This document shows, in pieces, positions 11,424 through 20,562 of a DNA stretch of 23,749 nt. The position numbers were made by a program, and so were the translations under genes. How positions within the stretch are numbered: position 1 is the first letter of the stretch; every line of letters begins with the position of its first letter. The DNA comes from an uncultured Phocaeicola sp. (GTDB lineage Bacteria > Bacteroidota > Bacteroidia > Bacteroidales > Bacteroidaceae): assembly GCA_948956705.1 (NCBI GenBank), contig CARCZS010000034.1, positions 1 to 23,749 on the forward strand. The letters run 5' to 3'. Below the pieces are notes generated by a model. That model made no database searches. It saw only the letters and a list, made by a program, of their open reading frames with translations, and was not told the origin of the DNA.

Positions 11424-13465
11424 AAAACATCAGATTGACAGTTTGGATAGGAATGATGTGCGGGTGCTTGGCGGCAGGAATGTTGCAAGCCGGTACACGA
11501 CCGGACAATGCCTGTCCGGCAGAAGAAGACGGCAGCCGCTTGTGGTTGCCGGTGATGCGCCCGGCGGAAGGTGCGGAAGTGGAAGTTATATATAAAGGAA
11601 AAGTGTCACCCACCATAGCCATTGCCATTGCTGAGTTGAAAAACGCCTGGAAGGGAGAGCCTGTACTTTTGGAGAAAAAGAGGACAGGGCAGGGGGATGG
11701 GTTTGCCATCACTTCTTCGGAACATCAGGTCCGTATTCTTTCATCCACCGAGGCAGGATTACTTTATGGTGTTTATTGTCTGTTGCGTATGCAGGCGGCG
11801 GGGCAGGTCACAGTACCTCTGTCGGTTACTGAACAACCTGTGTATGATCTTCGCATCTTGAACCATTGGGATAATCCGGATGGTACGGTGGAGCGTGGTT
11901 ATGCCGGTCGTTCTTTGTGGAATTGGGAAGAACTTCCCGGAACTTTGTCACCACGTTACGAGGCATACGCCCGTGCCAATGCTTCTGTGGGTATTAATGG
12001 AACGGTGCTGAATAATGTCAATGCCTCGCCCCAAGTGCTGGCAACCTCCAGTCTGGAGAAAGTCAAGGCATTGGCTGATGTCTTCCGGCCTTATGGTATA
12101 AAGGTCTATTTATCGGTTAATTTTGCATCTCCTATCCAGTTGGGCAAGTTGGATACGGCAGATCCGTTGGACAAGGAGGTCATCCGGTGGTGGAGGCGGA
12201 AAGTGAAAGAAATTTATACGTTGATACCTGATTTTGGCGGCTTTTTGGTAAAGGCCAATTCGGAGGGGCAGCCGGGACCATGTGATTTCGGGCGTACTCA
12301 TGCCGAGGGAGCGAATATGCTGGCGGATGCGTTGAAACCCTACGGAGGAATCGTGATGTGGAGGGCGTTTGTCTATAGTCCTACCGACAGTGACCGTGCC
12401 AAGCAGGCCTATTTGGAGTTTATGCCTTTGGACGGGCAGTTTCATGACAATGTAATAGTACAGATAAAGAACGGACCGATAGATTTCCAGCCTCGCGAAC
12501 CTTACAGCCCTTTGTTCACAGCCATGAAGCGGACTCCCATGATGGTGGAGTTTCAAATTACTCAGGAGTATTTAGGCTTTTCCAATCATCTGGCTTATTT
12601 GGCTCCTTTATGGGAGGAGTTTTTTGGCGAGGTGCGTCCGGATAGGTTAAAAGCTGCTGCGGGTGTGGCAAACATCGGTACGGATGTGAATTGGTGCGGA
12701 CACCATTTTGCGCAGGCCAACTGGTATGCTTTCGGGCGGTTGGCATGGAATCCGTCGCTGACTTCAGACCGGATTGCGGATGAGTGGTTGCGGCAGACGT
12801 TTACTTCCCAGCCGGCATTTGTCCGTCCGGTCAAAGAGATGATGTTGCAGAGCCGGGAGGCGGTGGTGAATTATATGATGCCGTTGGGGCTGCATCATCA
12901 GTTTGCATGGGGGCACCATTATGGGCCTGAACCGTGGTGTAGTGTGCCCGGTGCTCGTCCGGACTGGTTACCTTCTTATTATCATAAGGCAGATAAGGAG
13001 GGAATCGGTTTCGACCGTAGCAGCAAAGGGAGTGATGCCGTTTCTCAGTATCCCGATTCACTTCGTCAGATTTACAATGACAAGGCAACTTGTCCCGAGA
13101 TTTATTTGCTTTGGTTCCATCATGTGCCTTGGCATCATCAGATGAAAAGCGGACGTACGCTTTGGGGGGAGTTGTGCCATGCATACGATAGAGGTGTGCG
13201 GCAGGTACGTGGTTTTCAGGAAGTATGGGACAGTGTGGAACCTTTTGTAGATGCACGCCGGTTCGGGGAAGTGCAGTCGAAATTGAAAATCCAGATGCGT
13301 GACGCCGTGTGGTGGAAAGATGCTTGTCTGCTTTATTTCCAGACTTTCTCAGGGATGCCTGTTCCGGCCGGCATAGAACGTCCGGTACACGAGTTGGAGG
13401 ATATGAAACGCTTCCGGTTGGAAATCTCGAACTATGAATGTCCTGAGAGTGGGTTCAATAAATAA
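11420..13465 (+). CDS. GH67 alpha-glucuronidase
   Basis: Releases (4-O-methyl)glucuronic acid from the non-reducing terminal xylose of aldouronic oligosaccharides. The 681-residue protein has an N-terminal signal peptide (about 1-24, LQA-G), an N-terminal sandwich domain (about 30-135), a TIM barrel (about 140-480) and the helical C-terminal domain. The catalytic set is intact: general acid E282 in KANSEG, and D355 in GPIDFQ with E383 in ITQEYLG. Their spacing (73 and 28 residues) is the same as E292/D365/E393 of Cellvibrio GlcA67A as I recall it. Other family segments are RILNHWDN and GFLVKANSEGQPGP. The ATG overlaps the GH115 stop codon by 4 bp. The pairing suggests that GH115 handles internal substituents and GH67 those exposed at chain ends. 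A cysteine-rich stretch in the signal peptide (CGC) is not a canonical lipobox. Confidence 0.97.
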   Translation: MKNIRLTVWIGMMCGCLAAGMLQAGTRPDNACPAEEDGSRLWLPVMRPAEGAEVEVIYKGKVSPTIAIAIAELKNAWKGEPVLLEKKRTGQGDGFAITSSEHQVRILSSTEAGLLYGVYCLLRMQAAGQVTVPLSVTEQPVYDLRILNHWDNPDGTVERGYAGRSLWNWEELPGTLSPRYEAYARANASVGINGTVLNNVNASPQVLATSSLEKVKALADVFRPYGIKVYLSVNFASPIQLGKLDTADPLDKEVIRWWRRKVKEIYTLIPDFGGFLVKANSEGQPGPCDFGRTHAEGANMLADALKPYGGIVMWRAFVYSPTDSDRAKQAYLEFMPLDGQFHDNVIVQIKNGPIDFQPREPYSPLFTAMKRTPMMVEFQITQEYLGFSNHLAYLAPLWEEFFGEVRPDRLKAAAGVANIGTDVNWCGHHFAQANWYAFGRLAWNPSLTSDRIADEWLRQTFTSQPAFVRPVKEMMLQSREAVVNYMMPLGLHHQFAWGHHYGPEPWCSVPGARPDWLPSYYHKADKEGIGFDRSSKGSDAVSQYPDSLRQIYNDKATCPEIYLLWFHHVPWHHQMKSGRTLWGELCHAYDRGVRQVRGFQEVWDSVEPFVDARRFGEVQSKLKIQMRDAVWWKDACLLYFQTFSGMPVPAGIERPVHELEDMKRFRLEISNYECPESGFNK

Positions 13466-13492
13466 ATTACGGTTTTTAACTTTATAAGAAAA

Positions 13493-15430
13493 ATGAAATA
13501 TAAGTTGGCTTTAGTAATGTCGGTTCTTTGTGCATTTTCCGCATGGACCGAAGCAAAGGTGAAATTGCCTGCCATCCTATCGGACGGTATGGTATTGCAA
13601 CGTGAGCGGCCCGTTAAAATATGGGGAAATGCCGATAAAGGAGAGAATGTGACCGTTGTTTTTAAAAAGAAGAAATTCAGTACGGTAGCCGGGGAAGATG
13701 GTAAGTGGCTGGTGGAGCTGCCTCCCATGAAGGCAGGCGGCCCTTTTGAAATGACCGTGAATGATATCCGGTTGAAAGATATTCTAGTGGGTGATGTCTG
13801 GCTTTGCTCCGGACAGTCCAACATGGAATTGACCGCCGGACGGGTGACTGATAAATTTGCCGAGGAAATAGCAAGGGATGAGAATCCGATGATACGGTAT
13901 GTGAAGATTCCTTTAGGCAATGATTTGCATGGACCTAAAGACGATCTGCCGGGGGCAGACTGGATGTCGCTGACTAAAGAAACTGCTCCTTCCTTCTCTG
14001 CTTTGGCTTATTTCTTTGCCAAGGAGATGTATAGGGAGACGCAAGTACCTGTGGGCATTGTTAACTCCAGTTGGGGGGGAAGTTCCGTCGAGGCTTGGAT
14101 GAGTGAGGAGGCCTTGCAGAAGTTTCCGCGTCAGTTGCACGAGCGTGATTTGTTTAATTCGGATGAGTATCGTGAGTTGTGCAACCGTTCGGGACAGATG
14201 ATGAACCGTTTTTGGGATACCGCTTTGTACAAAGGAGACCGGGGACTTCATGACGGGATATGCTGGAATCGTCCGGAACTGGATGATACGGACTGGCAGA
14301 CAGTAGATATGTTTTCCAAGGAATGGGGAAGAAAGAATGGATATCCGGTGAGTGGCTCTCATTGGTTCCGTCAGAAAGTGAATGTATCAGCGGAACAAGC
14401 CGGAAAAGAGGCTGTTCTTCGTTTGGGGTGCATGGTGGATGCCGATTCGGTGTTTGTGAACGGGATTTCTGTAGGTAACACTTTCTATCAGTATCCGCCG
14501 CGTATTTATCGGGTGCCGGCTTCTATATTGAAACCCGGTGAGAATCTGGTGACTGTCCGGCTGATTAATTACGGAGGGGCCGCCAGTTTTGTGCCCGATA
14601 AACCTTATTGTCTAGCATGGGGGACAGATACAGTCCGTTTGTCCAGCCGCTGGAAATATCAATTAGGCTGTGAGATGCCTGCACGCACCAACAGTGTCTC
14701 TTTTCAGAATGTTCCTACCGGCATGTATAATTCCATGATTTCTCCTCTGCGTAATCTGGCCTTTACCGGTGCGTTGTGGTATCAGGGAGAAACGAATACG
14801 GGCCGTCCTAATGAATATGAGGAATTGCTGGCTGCCATGATTATTGACTGGCGTGAGAAACTGGCTGATAAAGAATTGCCTTTCTTTATTGTACAGCTGG
14901 CCAATTTCATGAAGACACATTCGGAGCCGGTAGAAAGTAATTGGGCGGCTTTGCGTGAAGCGCAACGGCAAGTAGCGTTGAAAGTCCCGAATGCAGCTTT
15001 GGCGGTAGCGATTGATTTAGGCGAGTGGAACGATATTCATCCATTGAATAAAAAAGAACTGGCAAGACGTATCTCCCTGTTGGTGAAAAGAAGGGTGTAT
15101 GGTGATAAAAAGAGTGTGCACAGTGGGCCTATGTGTACGGGTATGACTGTCAATCATGAAGGAAAGGCTGTTCTTTCTTTCGAAGCCGGGACTGATAAAT
15201 TATGGGCGGTAGATGAATTGAAGGGATTTGCGATAGCCGGTGCCGATGGGCATTTTCAGTGGGCGGAAGCAGTTGTTGTTAATGGGAATCAGGTGGCGGT
15301 ATGGCATAAAGATATCCCTCATCCTGTAACGGTACGTTATGGTTGGGATGATAATCCGGTTCATGCGAATTTGAAAAATAGAACCGGACTACCGGCTTCT
15401 CCTTTTCAGATTTCATTGGAAGATAAATAA
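13493..15430 (+). CDS. SGNH/SASA-type carbohydrate acetylesterase (sialate O-acetylesterase-like)
   Basis: Serine esterase predicted to remove O-acetyl groups. Homologues are routinely named sialate 9-O-acetylesterase, but the operon points to acetylated xylan as substrate. The signal peptide covers about 1-21. A short N-terminal sandwich (about 22-97) is followed by the SGNH domain, which begins at VWLCSGQSNME with probable nucleophile S109. The SGNH fold is interrupted by an inserted jelly-roll domain (about 248-385, including DTDWQTV and SHWFRQKV). It resumes at ALWYQGETN, and the probable catalytic pair D514/H516 lies in NDIHPLNK. A small C-terminal sandwich ends the protein. An SGNH domain split by a carbohydrate-binding-like insert resembles the CE20 family, but I cannot assign the family with certainty. 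It lies 27 bp after GH67 and is probably the last operon gene, since the next gene is convergent. Confidence 0.9.
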   Translation: MKYKLALVMSVLCAFSAWTEAKVKLPAILSDGMVLQRERPVKIWGNADKGENVTVVFKKKKFSTVAGEDGKWLVELPPMKAGGPFEMTVNDIRLKDILVGDVWLCSGQSNMELTAGRVTDKFAEEIARDENPMIRYVKIPLGNDLHGPKDDLPGADWMSLTKETAPSFSALAYFFAKEMYRETQVPVGIVNSSWGGSSVEAWMSEEALQKFPRQLHERDLFNSDEYRELCNRSGQMMNRFWDTALYKGDRGLHDGICWNRPELDDTDWQTVDMFSKEWGRKNGYPVSGSHWFRQKVNVSAEQAGKEAVLRLGCMVDADSVFVNGISVGNTFYQYPPRIYRVPASILKPGENLVTVRLINYGGAASFVPDKPYCLAWGTDTVRLSSRWKYQLGCEMPARTNSVSFQNVPTGMYNSMISPLRNLAFTGALWYQGETNTGRPNEYEELLAAMIIDWREKLADKELPFFIVQLANFMKTHSEPVESNWAALREAQRQVALKVPNAALAVAIDLGEWNDIHPLNKKELARRISLLVKRRVYGDKKSVHSGPMCTGMTVNHEGKAVLSFEAGTDKLWAVDELKGFAIAGADGHFQWAEAVVVNGNQVAVWHKDIPHPVTVRYGWDDNPVHANLKNRTGLPASPFQISLEDK

Positions 15431-15461
15431 TTTAACAGAGATCCGAAAGTGGCAAAGCTTT

Positions 15462-16493
15462 CTAATAATCTTCGATGGATTTTAAAGGAATGCTTGTTTC
15501 TGTCGGATTTTCTATGGCAAAAATACCTATTCCTCCTTTGATGTTATTGGGAAAGATGACAGGTGTTTCCAACAGGTTGCTACTGTCATGGTCGGCATAT
15601 GCATTGGCGGCTCGTAAATATTGATATTCAGCCGGGGATATGGCATAATATTGTATGATAGCTTTTCCTGTTATCTTTTTAATTTTATATAGTTTATTGT
15701 CTAATAGGAAACTATACCAACTGTCTAAAGTCATGGTATATTGGTTGTTGGTAAAGTAAGCATCATTGAATACATTATAATAGTTGTTTATAGTGGGGAT
15801 GAAATTAATGATAGGATCAGAGTTGTTGGGAGTGCCAGGTTTTCCGTCCATTAATGCAGTGTCATAATATCCGCTACATTCCCATTGGGTGGAGATAGCA
15901 GTGGAGTCTTGTAAAGTTTTGCGGTTAGTAAGGCGGTAAGTATATGTTTGTTTTATGTTGACCCGGTAATATTGGGAATGGTTTGTGGTGGGAGTTTGTA
16001 ATTTTATTTTCCACTTTGTTGCTTGATATATCCAAAGGCTTTCCGAAGTCTCTGATAGAGAATGATTAGATTCAATGGTGTCCGCTTTGATAATTTCAAT
16101 GGGCTCATATACTGTTGCTTCTGCATTCGCTTTATATTTTCCGTCTTTGGTTTCTACTTCGATACGTACTTGATCACCGGTTTTAAAACGGCTGCTTATC
16201 TGGTAAAAATAATTTTGATAGTCTAACGGTGAATCATTGTTAGGACGATAGGTACATTCCGAAATTGTTTCCGATAATACATTATTAATATAAAGGTGAA
16301 TAATTCCATTTTTTACTACTTGGGGTTCGTGATAGCCGGATAAAGCTAAAAAGATAGCATTGTTCGTTTTGTTTGCGTTTATCAGAGCGTTGACGATGAG
16401 CTTTTGAGATTCATCATTAGGCAATATTTCTATATCATTGGTACAGGCGGCCAATAAATGAACAAATGAAAGGAGTAAAAGTGCTTTTTTCAT
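15462..16493 (-). CDS. DUF4249 family outer-membrane lipoprotein (copy 1)
   Basis: A 343-residue lipoprotein of unknown function. The N-terminus has a short hydrophobic stretch and lipobox LAAC with acylated C17. The family signature follows: KLIVNALI near residue 32, NGIIHLYINNVLSETI, FKTGDQVRIEV, YDTALMDGKPG, and the closing PNNIKGGIGIFAIEN. These lipoproteins are repeatedly encoded directly after TonB-dependent receptors and may be their surface-exposed partner, as SusD is to SusC; that role is inference. It begins 6 bp after the receptor stop codon and is the last gene of the sigma/FecR/receptor operon. Copy 2 at 21242-22228 shares the same motifs. It converges on the esterase gene with only about 31 bp between stops and no strong terminator in the gap. 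Confidence 0.9.
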   Translation of the reverse strand: MKKALLLLSFVHLLAACTNDIEILPNDESQKLIVNALINANKTNNAIFLALSGYHEPQVVKNGIIHLYINNVLSETISECTYRPNNDSPLDYQNYFYQISSRFKTGDQVRIEVETKDGKYKANAEATVYEPIEIIKADTIESNHSLSETSESLWIYQATKWKIKLQTPTTNHSQYYRVNIKQTYTYRLTNRKTLQDSTAISTQWECSGYYDTALMDGKPGTPNNSDPIINFIPTINNYYNVFNDAYFTNNQYTMTLDSWYSFLLDNKLYKIKKITGKAIIQYYAISPAEYQYLRAANAYADHDSSNLLETPVIFPNNIKGGIGIFAIENPTETSIPLKSIEDY

Positions 16494-16499
16494 TATTGC

Positions 16500-19175
16500 T
16501 TAAAATTTATAAGTATATGAGAATGAAGGTAAGAAGGGAAGGAGAGTGACTTTTTGTATCACAGGAATCTTTTTTCCTTCCGATTGCTCATCCGTGTAAT
16601 AATCTATAAATACATGATTGGGATTCAAAGAGTTATAGGCATTCATAATACTGACGTTCCAAATCCGTTCTCCATGTTTTGTCTTTTTGTGAAAGTTGAA
16701 TCCTAGATTCAACTGATGACTGGCGGGCAGACGGTAGTTATTTCGAGAAGAGCTATATTCAAAGGGAAAAACAACCCCGTTGCCTGTATTTCCCATATGT
16801 CCCCATCCATAGCTTCCTTCGGGGAGAATGATGGTTGCTTTCTCTTTGGGCAGGGTGGCAGTATTTCCTGAAGCGTAAATCCAAGAAGCGCTCATGTATA
16901 CTTTTTTGTTGAGGCGCCTGTTTATCGTGATGTTCACGGAGTGGCGTCTGTCGTATTTATAGGGAAAACGTTTCCCTCCATTTACATTTCCTTTACTGAA
17001 TATACGGTCGGCTTTAGCCAAAGTATAATTTATCCATCCGGTAGTACGTCCGGTTTTCTTTTCCAGCATGAATTCTATGCCGAAATTGCGTCCTTTGCCC
17101 ATTTCTACTTTCTCTTCCCAATGAATGGAATTACCGACTAGAGTATTACCATCTTTGTATTCCAGTACGTTTTTCGTCATTTTGCTATAGCCTTCTACAG
17201 AAAACTCCCATCCTTGAATACCTGTATAGTAACCCCCGATAGAAAATTGGCATGCTTGCATCGGGAGGATCTTCTGTGTGACCGGTACCCATAGATCAGT
17301 GGGGAGAGAGAGATTGGATGAAGAAAGTAAATGTACATATTGTGTCATGTGGGTATAGGCCGCCTTGAAAGTAAGGTTGGGACTGGTTTTGAAACTAACG
17401 GTAATGCGAGGTTCCAAGGAGGCATAAGTGTGCTTTTGTACTTGGAAGAGTGAGAAATGTGCGCCTATATTTGTTTTCCATTGTTCGTTCCATTTGAAAT
17501 CATCTTCTACATAAAGGGAAATTTCGTGTGAGTGTGTCGCTTCATTTCCTCCGATGGTGTATGTTTTATCAGGTTGTTCTTGTTCATTCGGAGAGTGCAC
17601 AAATGTATGTTGGGTTTCGGGGCGGAACGTATGGTAGAGATAGTTTCCTCCGAATTTGATGAAATGGGAGGGGGATGGATGAAAGTCGAAGTCAGATGTT
17701 AATCCCCAATCTTCTATACCGGAATAATATTGGCTGTCAAGGTGTTTGTTGGCGGACGTGAAATTGTTTTTTATATTGAATCGGAAACGGTTATAGGATA
17801 GGGTGATGTTATGGAACAGACGATTACTGACTATGTGGTTCCAACGTAATGCCCCTAATGTACTTCCCCAAGCCATGACTTGTCTCTCTCTTGTGTCTGT
17901 CTCCTTTTCTTCTTCAAAGTAATAAGAAGAAGTATTTGTAAAACTGGCATGATCTTTGCCATGATAAAAGGAGAAAAACAGGCGGTCACGGTCACTGAAT
18001 CGATGATTTAGTTTTGTGTTGATATCATATAAGTAGTAACCTCCTTTCGTATCTTTATCCATGAAAGGCTTGATAATTAAATCGGCATAACTGCGTCTGG
18101 CAGAAATAATAAATGATGTCCGGTCTTTCCATAGAGGACCCTCAAAGTGCATTCGAGAAGTCAGCAGCCCGATGGTCAGACTGCCGTGATAATTCCTCAT
18201 ATCTCCATCGTTAGTGCGTACATCAATGACGGAGGACAGTCTTCCTCCGTAACGGGCAGGAAAACTGCTTTTATACAAATCGACTTTCTTGACCGATTCT
18301 GGGGTAAAGATGGAGAGAATACCTAGTGTATGGTCCACATTATATAAGGGTACACCGTCTAGCAGATAAAGATTCTGATCGGGACTTCCTCCACGTACAT
18401 ACAGGCCACTGGTACCGGTTATACCTCCTTGTATACCGGGCAGAAGCTGGATTGATTTTAATACATCTGCCTCACTCAGTAAAGCAGGGGTATTTTTAAT
18501 ATGTGTCAAAGGTATATTGTTTGCTCCCATACGGCTACTTTGAAAGCCTGTTTCCGTTTTATCAGAAAGGACAACGATTTCTTCCAATGTATTATCGTTT
18601 TTAAGTTGGACAGTCAGCAGCGTATCTTTACATAAATACAATGCTATTTGTTTTGAACCGTAACCTATATAGGAAAAATTCAGTTCAGTGTTTCCTTCGG
18701 GCAGTGTGATACTGAAGAATCCGAATGGATTTGTGATTGTTCCTTGTTTATTTTGCTGGTCATAGATATTGGCACCTATCAGTGTTTCTTTCGATATTTC
18801 GTCCAATACATAACCGTTTAGTGTAAAATGTTGTTTTATAGGAAGTGACGTTGTTTTTTTCAATATGATATGGTGTTTGGTAATCTCGAAACTGATGTCT
18901 TGTTTAATGAAAGCTGTTTGTAGAATAGTTGTTAATGGGGTTTCTTTCAGATCGAGAGTTATGGGATGTTTGAGTACAACTTCTTCGCCATAAATAAAAG
19001 AATACTCTGACAGTTGTTCTATTTTAGCTGTAAACTCCTTTAAACTAGCCTGTTTCAGATAAATATTAAAAGGCATATCCGGAGTTTGTGCTGATATGAA
19101 TGAATGGGAAAAGACTAGTAACAGCATTAAGTAAAAAAAAGTGATACTGTGTTTCTTATAAAGTGAAGAAATCAT
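16500..19175 (-). CDS. TonB-dependent receptor with STN signalling domain (FecA-type)
   Basis: Outer-membrane active transporter that also signals substrate binding to an anti-sigma factor. The 891 residues comprise a signal peptide (about 1-29, ISA-Q) and an STN domain (about 33-106), which in this class contacts FecR-like regulators. A carboxypeptidase-regulatory-like domain (about 117-190), a possible TonB box near LEEIVVLSD (about 197-205) and the plug (about 215-325) come next. The plug contains the family segments LKSIQLLPGIQ, LYVRGGSPDQNLYLLDGVP and ARYGGRLSSVIDV. A 22-strand-type barrel runs to the C-terminus, which ends SYTYKF with a terminal aromatic. The sequence gives no clue to the substrate; it is neither a classical SusC nor an obvious siderophore receptor. 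The gene starts 7 bp after fecR and is followed after 6 bp by DUF4249. Copy 2 (22235 onward) matches it from about residue 417 to the end. Confidence 0.95.
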   Translation of the reverse strand: MISSLYKKHSITFFYLMLLLVFSHSFISAQTPDMPFNIYLKQASLKEFTAKIEQLSEYSFIYGEEVVLKHPITLDLKETPLTTILQTAFIKQDISFEITKHHIILKKTTSLPIKQHFTLNGYVLDEISKETLIGANIYDQQNKQGTITNPFGFFSITLPEGNTELNFSYIGYGSKQIALYLCKDTLLTVQLKNDNTLEEIVVLSDKTETGFQSSRMGANNIPLTHIKNTPALLSEADVLKSIQLLPGIQGGITGTSGLYVRGGSPDQNLYLLDGVPLYNVDHTLGILSIFTPESVKKVDLYKSSFPARYGGRLSSVIDVRTNDGDMRNYHGSLTIGLLTSRMHFEGPLWKDRTSFIISARRSYADLIIKPFMDKDTKGGYYLYDINTKLNHRFSDRDRLFFSFYHGKDHASFTNTSSYYFEEEKETDTRERQVMAWGSTLGALRWNHIVSNRLFHNITLSYNRFRFNIKNNFTSANKHLDSQYYSGIEDWGLTSDFDFHPSPSHFIKFGGNYLYHTFRPETQHTFVHSPNEQEQPDKTYTIGGNEATHSHEISLYVEDDFKWNEQWKTNIGAHFSLFQVQKHTYASLEPRITVSFKTSPNLTFKAAYTHMTQYVHLLSSSNLSLPTDLWVPVTQKILPMQACQFSIGGYYTGIQGWEFSVEGYSKMTKNVLEYKDGNTLVGNSIHWEEKVEMGKGRNFGIEFMLEKKTGRTTGWINYTLAKADRIFSKGNVNGGKRFPYKYDRRHSVNITINRRLNKKVYMSASWIYASGNTATLPKEKATIILPEGSYGWGHMGNTGNGVVFPFEYSSSRNNYRLPASHQLNLGFNFHKKTKHGERIWNVSIMNAYNSLNPNHVFIDYYTDEQSEGKKIPVIQKVTLLPFLPSFSYTYKF

Positions 19176-19182
19176 TTGTTTT

Positions 19183-20073
19183 TTAGTTTTCTTGCTTTAG
19201 TTCAATAAGATTGGATTGGGGCATGTGATAAGTAAAACCTACGATGGGAGCCAACATTTCTAGAATTTCTTCCAACGTTTCGTTTTGCTTGAAACGTGCA
19301 TTTAATTTATAATTACGTAACTGTTCGCTTTTTATCTGTATGGTGACATTAAAATGATGGGATAGTTGACGAGCGATTTCTCCCATAGATATGTCATTAA
19401 AAGAAAGAACACCTTCACGCCAACTTATTTCGTTCTGTGCATTTGCATTAATGTGCATAGACAATATTCCAGTCGATTTACGATAAATGGCTGTTTCATT
19501 GGGCTTTAATATCATTTGTTTACCGTTGGCATTGTTACTGACGGATACACTACCTTCCAGCAGGGTTGTTTCTACTAAAGAATCGGCGGCATAGGCATTG
19601 ACATTAAAATGCGTGCCTAATACCCTGATGGTAACTCCATTTGCTTTGACACGAAATGGTTTTTTAGGATTTTTACTGACTTCAAAATAAGCTTCTCCAT
19701 TCAGCTTTACGATTCGTTCCTTGTTGAAAGTTTCCGGATAGCTCAATTGGGAATGTCGGTTTAGGGTTACTTTAGAGCCATCCGGTAATTGGATGCATTG
19801 AGTTTGTATATTGGTGGAAACAATCAGTGTACGTACCGGACGTTGGTAAAAATAAAACATCCAACCGAAACCTATAAGCAGGACGAAACCGGCAGCCACA
19901 GCAACTGTATACCGAATGGAAAGTATTTTGTGCTTGCGGTATGCCGGTTGAAGACGTTGTTGCAATATATTATAACTTTTCTCCGCCGAGAATTTTCCCT
20001 GCGGTGAATGAGTGGAAGAAGATAATAATTCCAACCATTCGTCCAGTTCTTTGTCTGATTTCGGTGAATTCAT
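19183..20073 (-). CDS. FecR-type anti-sigma factor
   Basis: Inner-membrane regulator that holds the cognate ECF sigma factor and releases or activates it when the receptor STN domain signals. The 296-residue protein has a cytoplasmic N-terminal region (about 1-50), one transmembrane helix (about 54-76) and a periplasmic FecR domain (about 82-175). That domain contains the hallmark segments LPDGSKVTLNRHSQLSYPE, GEAYFEV, PFRV and VLGTHFNVNAY. A C-terminal DUF4974/STN-like domain (about 225-292) starts at SFNDISMGEIA. It lies 26 bp after the small lipoprotein gene and 7 bp before the receptor, so the signalling chain sits in one transcription unit. Length and domain order are standard. Confidence 0.95.
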   Translation of the reverse strand: MNSPKSDKELDEWLELLSSSTHSPQGKFSAEKSYNILQQRLQPAYRKHKILSIRYTVAVAAGFVLLIGFGWMFYFYQRPVRTLIVSTNIQTQCIQLPDGSKVTLNRHSQLSYPETFNKERIVKLNGEAYFEVSKNPKKPFRVKANGVTIRVLGTHFNVNAYAADSLVETTLLEGSVSVSNNANGKQMILKPNETAIYRKSTGILSMHINANAQNEISWREGVLSFNDISMGEIARQLSHHFNVTIQIKSEQLRNYKLNARFKQNETLEEILEMLAPIVGFTYHMPQSNLIELKQEN

Positions 20074-20099
20074 GTTATTTTATTTGCAGGACAAAGATA

Positions 20100-20507
20100 C
20101 TACTTCTTTTGCAGACGGATAGAAATTTCAGAAATTTTTGCGTCTTTTCCGTCAGGAGTACAGATCAACCGTATGATACGTTGTACGCTTTTTATTTGTT
20201 TAGGATAAAGAATGATATCTATTTTTACTGATTTCTTTCCTTTCAAGATGACCGGATGGGCATTTTGAATGTGGAAGCTATTGTTACTTGTAGAACTGCT
20301 AATGGTCAGTTTACGGTCTGTGTCTTGTTTTTCGGCAGCTATTATTTTTAAAGTAAGGGTTTCTTCCTCGTTCTTTGTATCATAGGTGTGTGATATGAAT
20401 TGTTTTTCAAAGCCTATATACTCTTTGGGATAGTTGTCGTTGTTACTACATGCACTTATAAGCAGGGCATAAAAAAATGGTAATACTAAACGTGTATTTG
20501 TTCTCAT
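20100..20507 (-). CDS. small lipoprotein between sigma and anti-sigma genes
   Basis: I do not recognise a named family. The 135-residue product has a signal peptide with lipobox ISAC (C20), followed by SNND. Asp at position +4 from the Cys and the lack of charged residues at +2 do not settle membrane sorting. The mature part is about 115 residues of alternating beta strands (LTLKIIAAE, KLTISSSTS, SVKIDIILYP, RIIRLICTP, SEISIRLQKK). This suggests a single immunoglobulin-like or Calx-beta-like sandwich, as in several Bacteroidetes surface lipoproteins. It is co-directional, 55 bp after the sigma gene and 26 bp before fecR, so almost certainly in the operon. It could be an accessory component of signalling or substrate capture, but no function can be assigned. 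Confidence 0.78.
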   Translation of the reverse strand: MRTNTRLVLPFFYALLISACSNNDNYPKEYIGFEKQFISHTYDTKNEEETLTLKIIAAEKQDTDRKLTISSSTSNNSFHIQNAHPVILKGKKSVKIDIILYPKQIKSVQRIIRLICTPDGKDAKISEISIRLQKK

Positions 20508-20562
20508 GTCTTTTTAGTTTATTAGTTTCTATTGATAAAGACAGGAGAATCTGGAAAACTCC

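Noticed and set aside
15445..15462. Hairpin GAAAG/CTTTC between the convergent genes as a terminator
   Set aside because: Only five pairs with an eight-base loop and no T run on either side; too weak to call, though some termination site must exist here.
16493..16500. Classical SusC/SusD pair formed by the receptor and its downstream lipoprotein
   Set aside because: The lipoprotein has DUF4249 signatures, not SusD ones, and the receptor carries an STN domain with FecI/FecR genes, so a glycan-importing SusCD assignment to the xylan operon is not supported.
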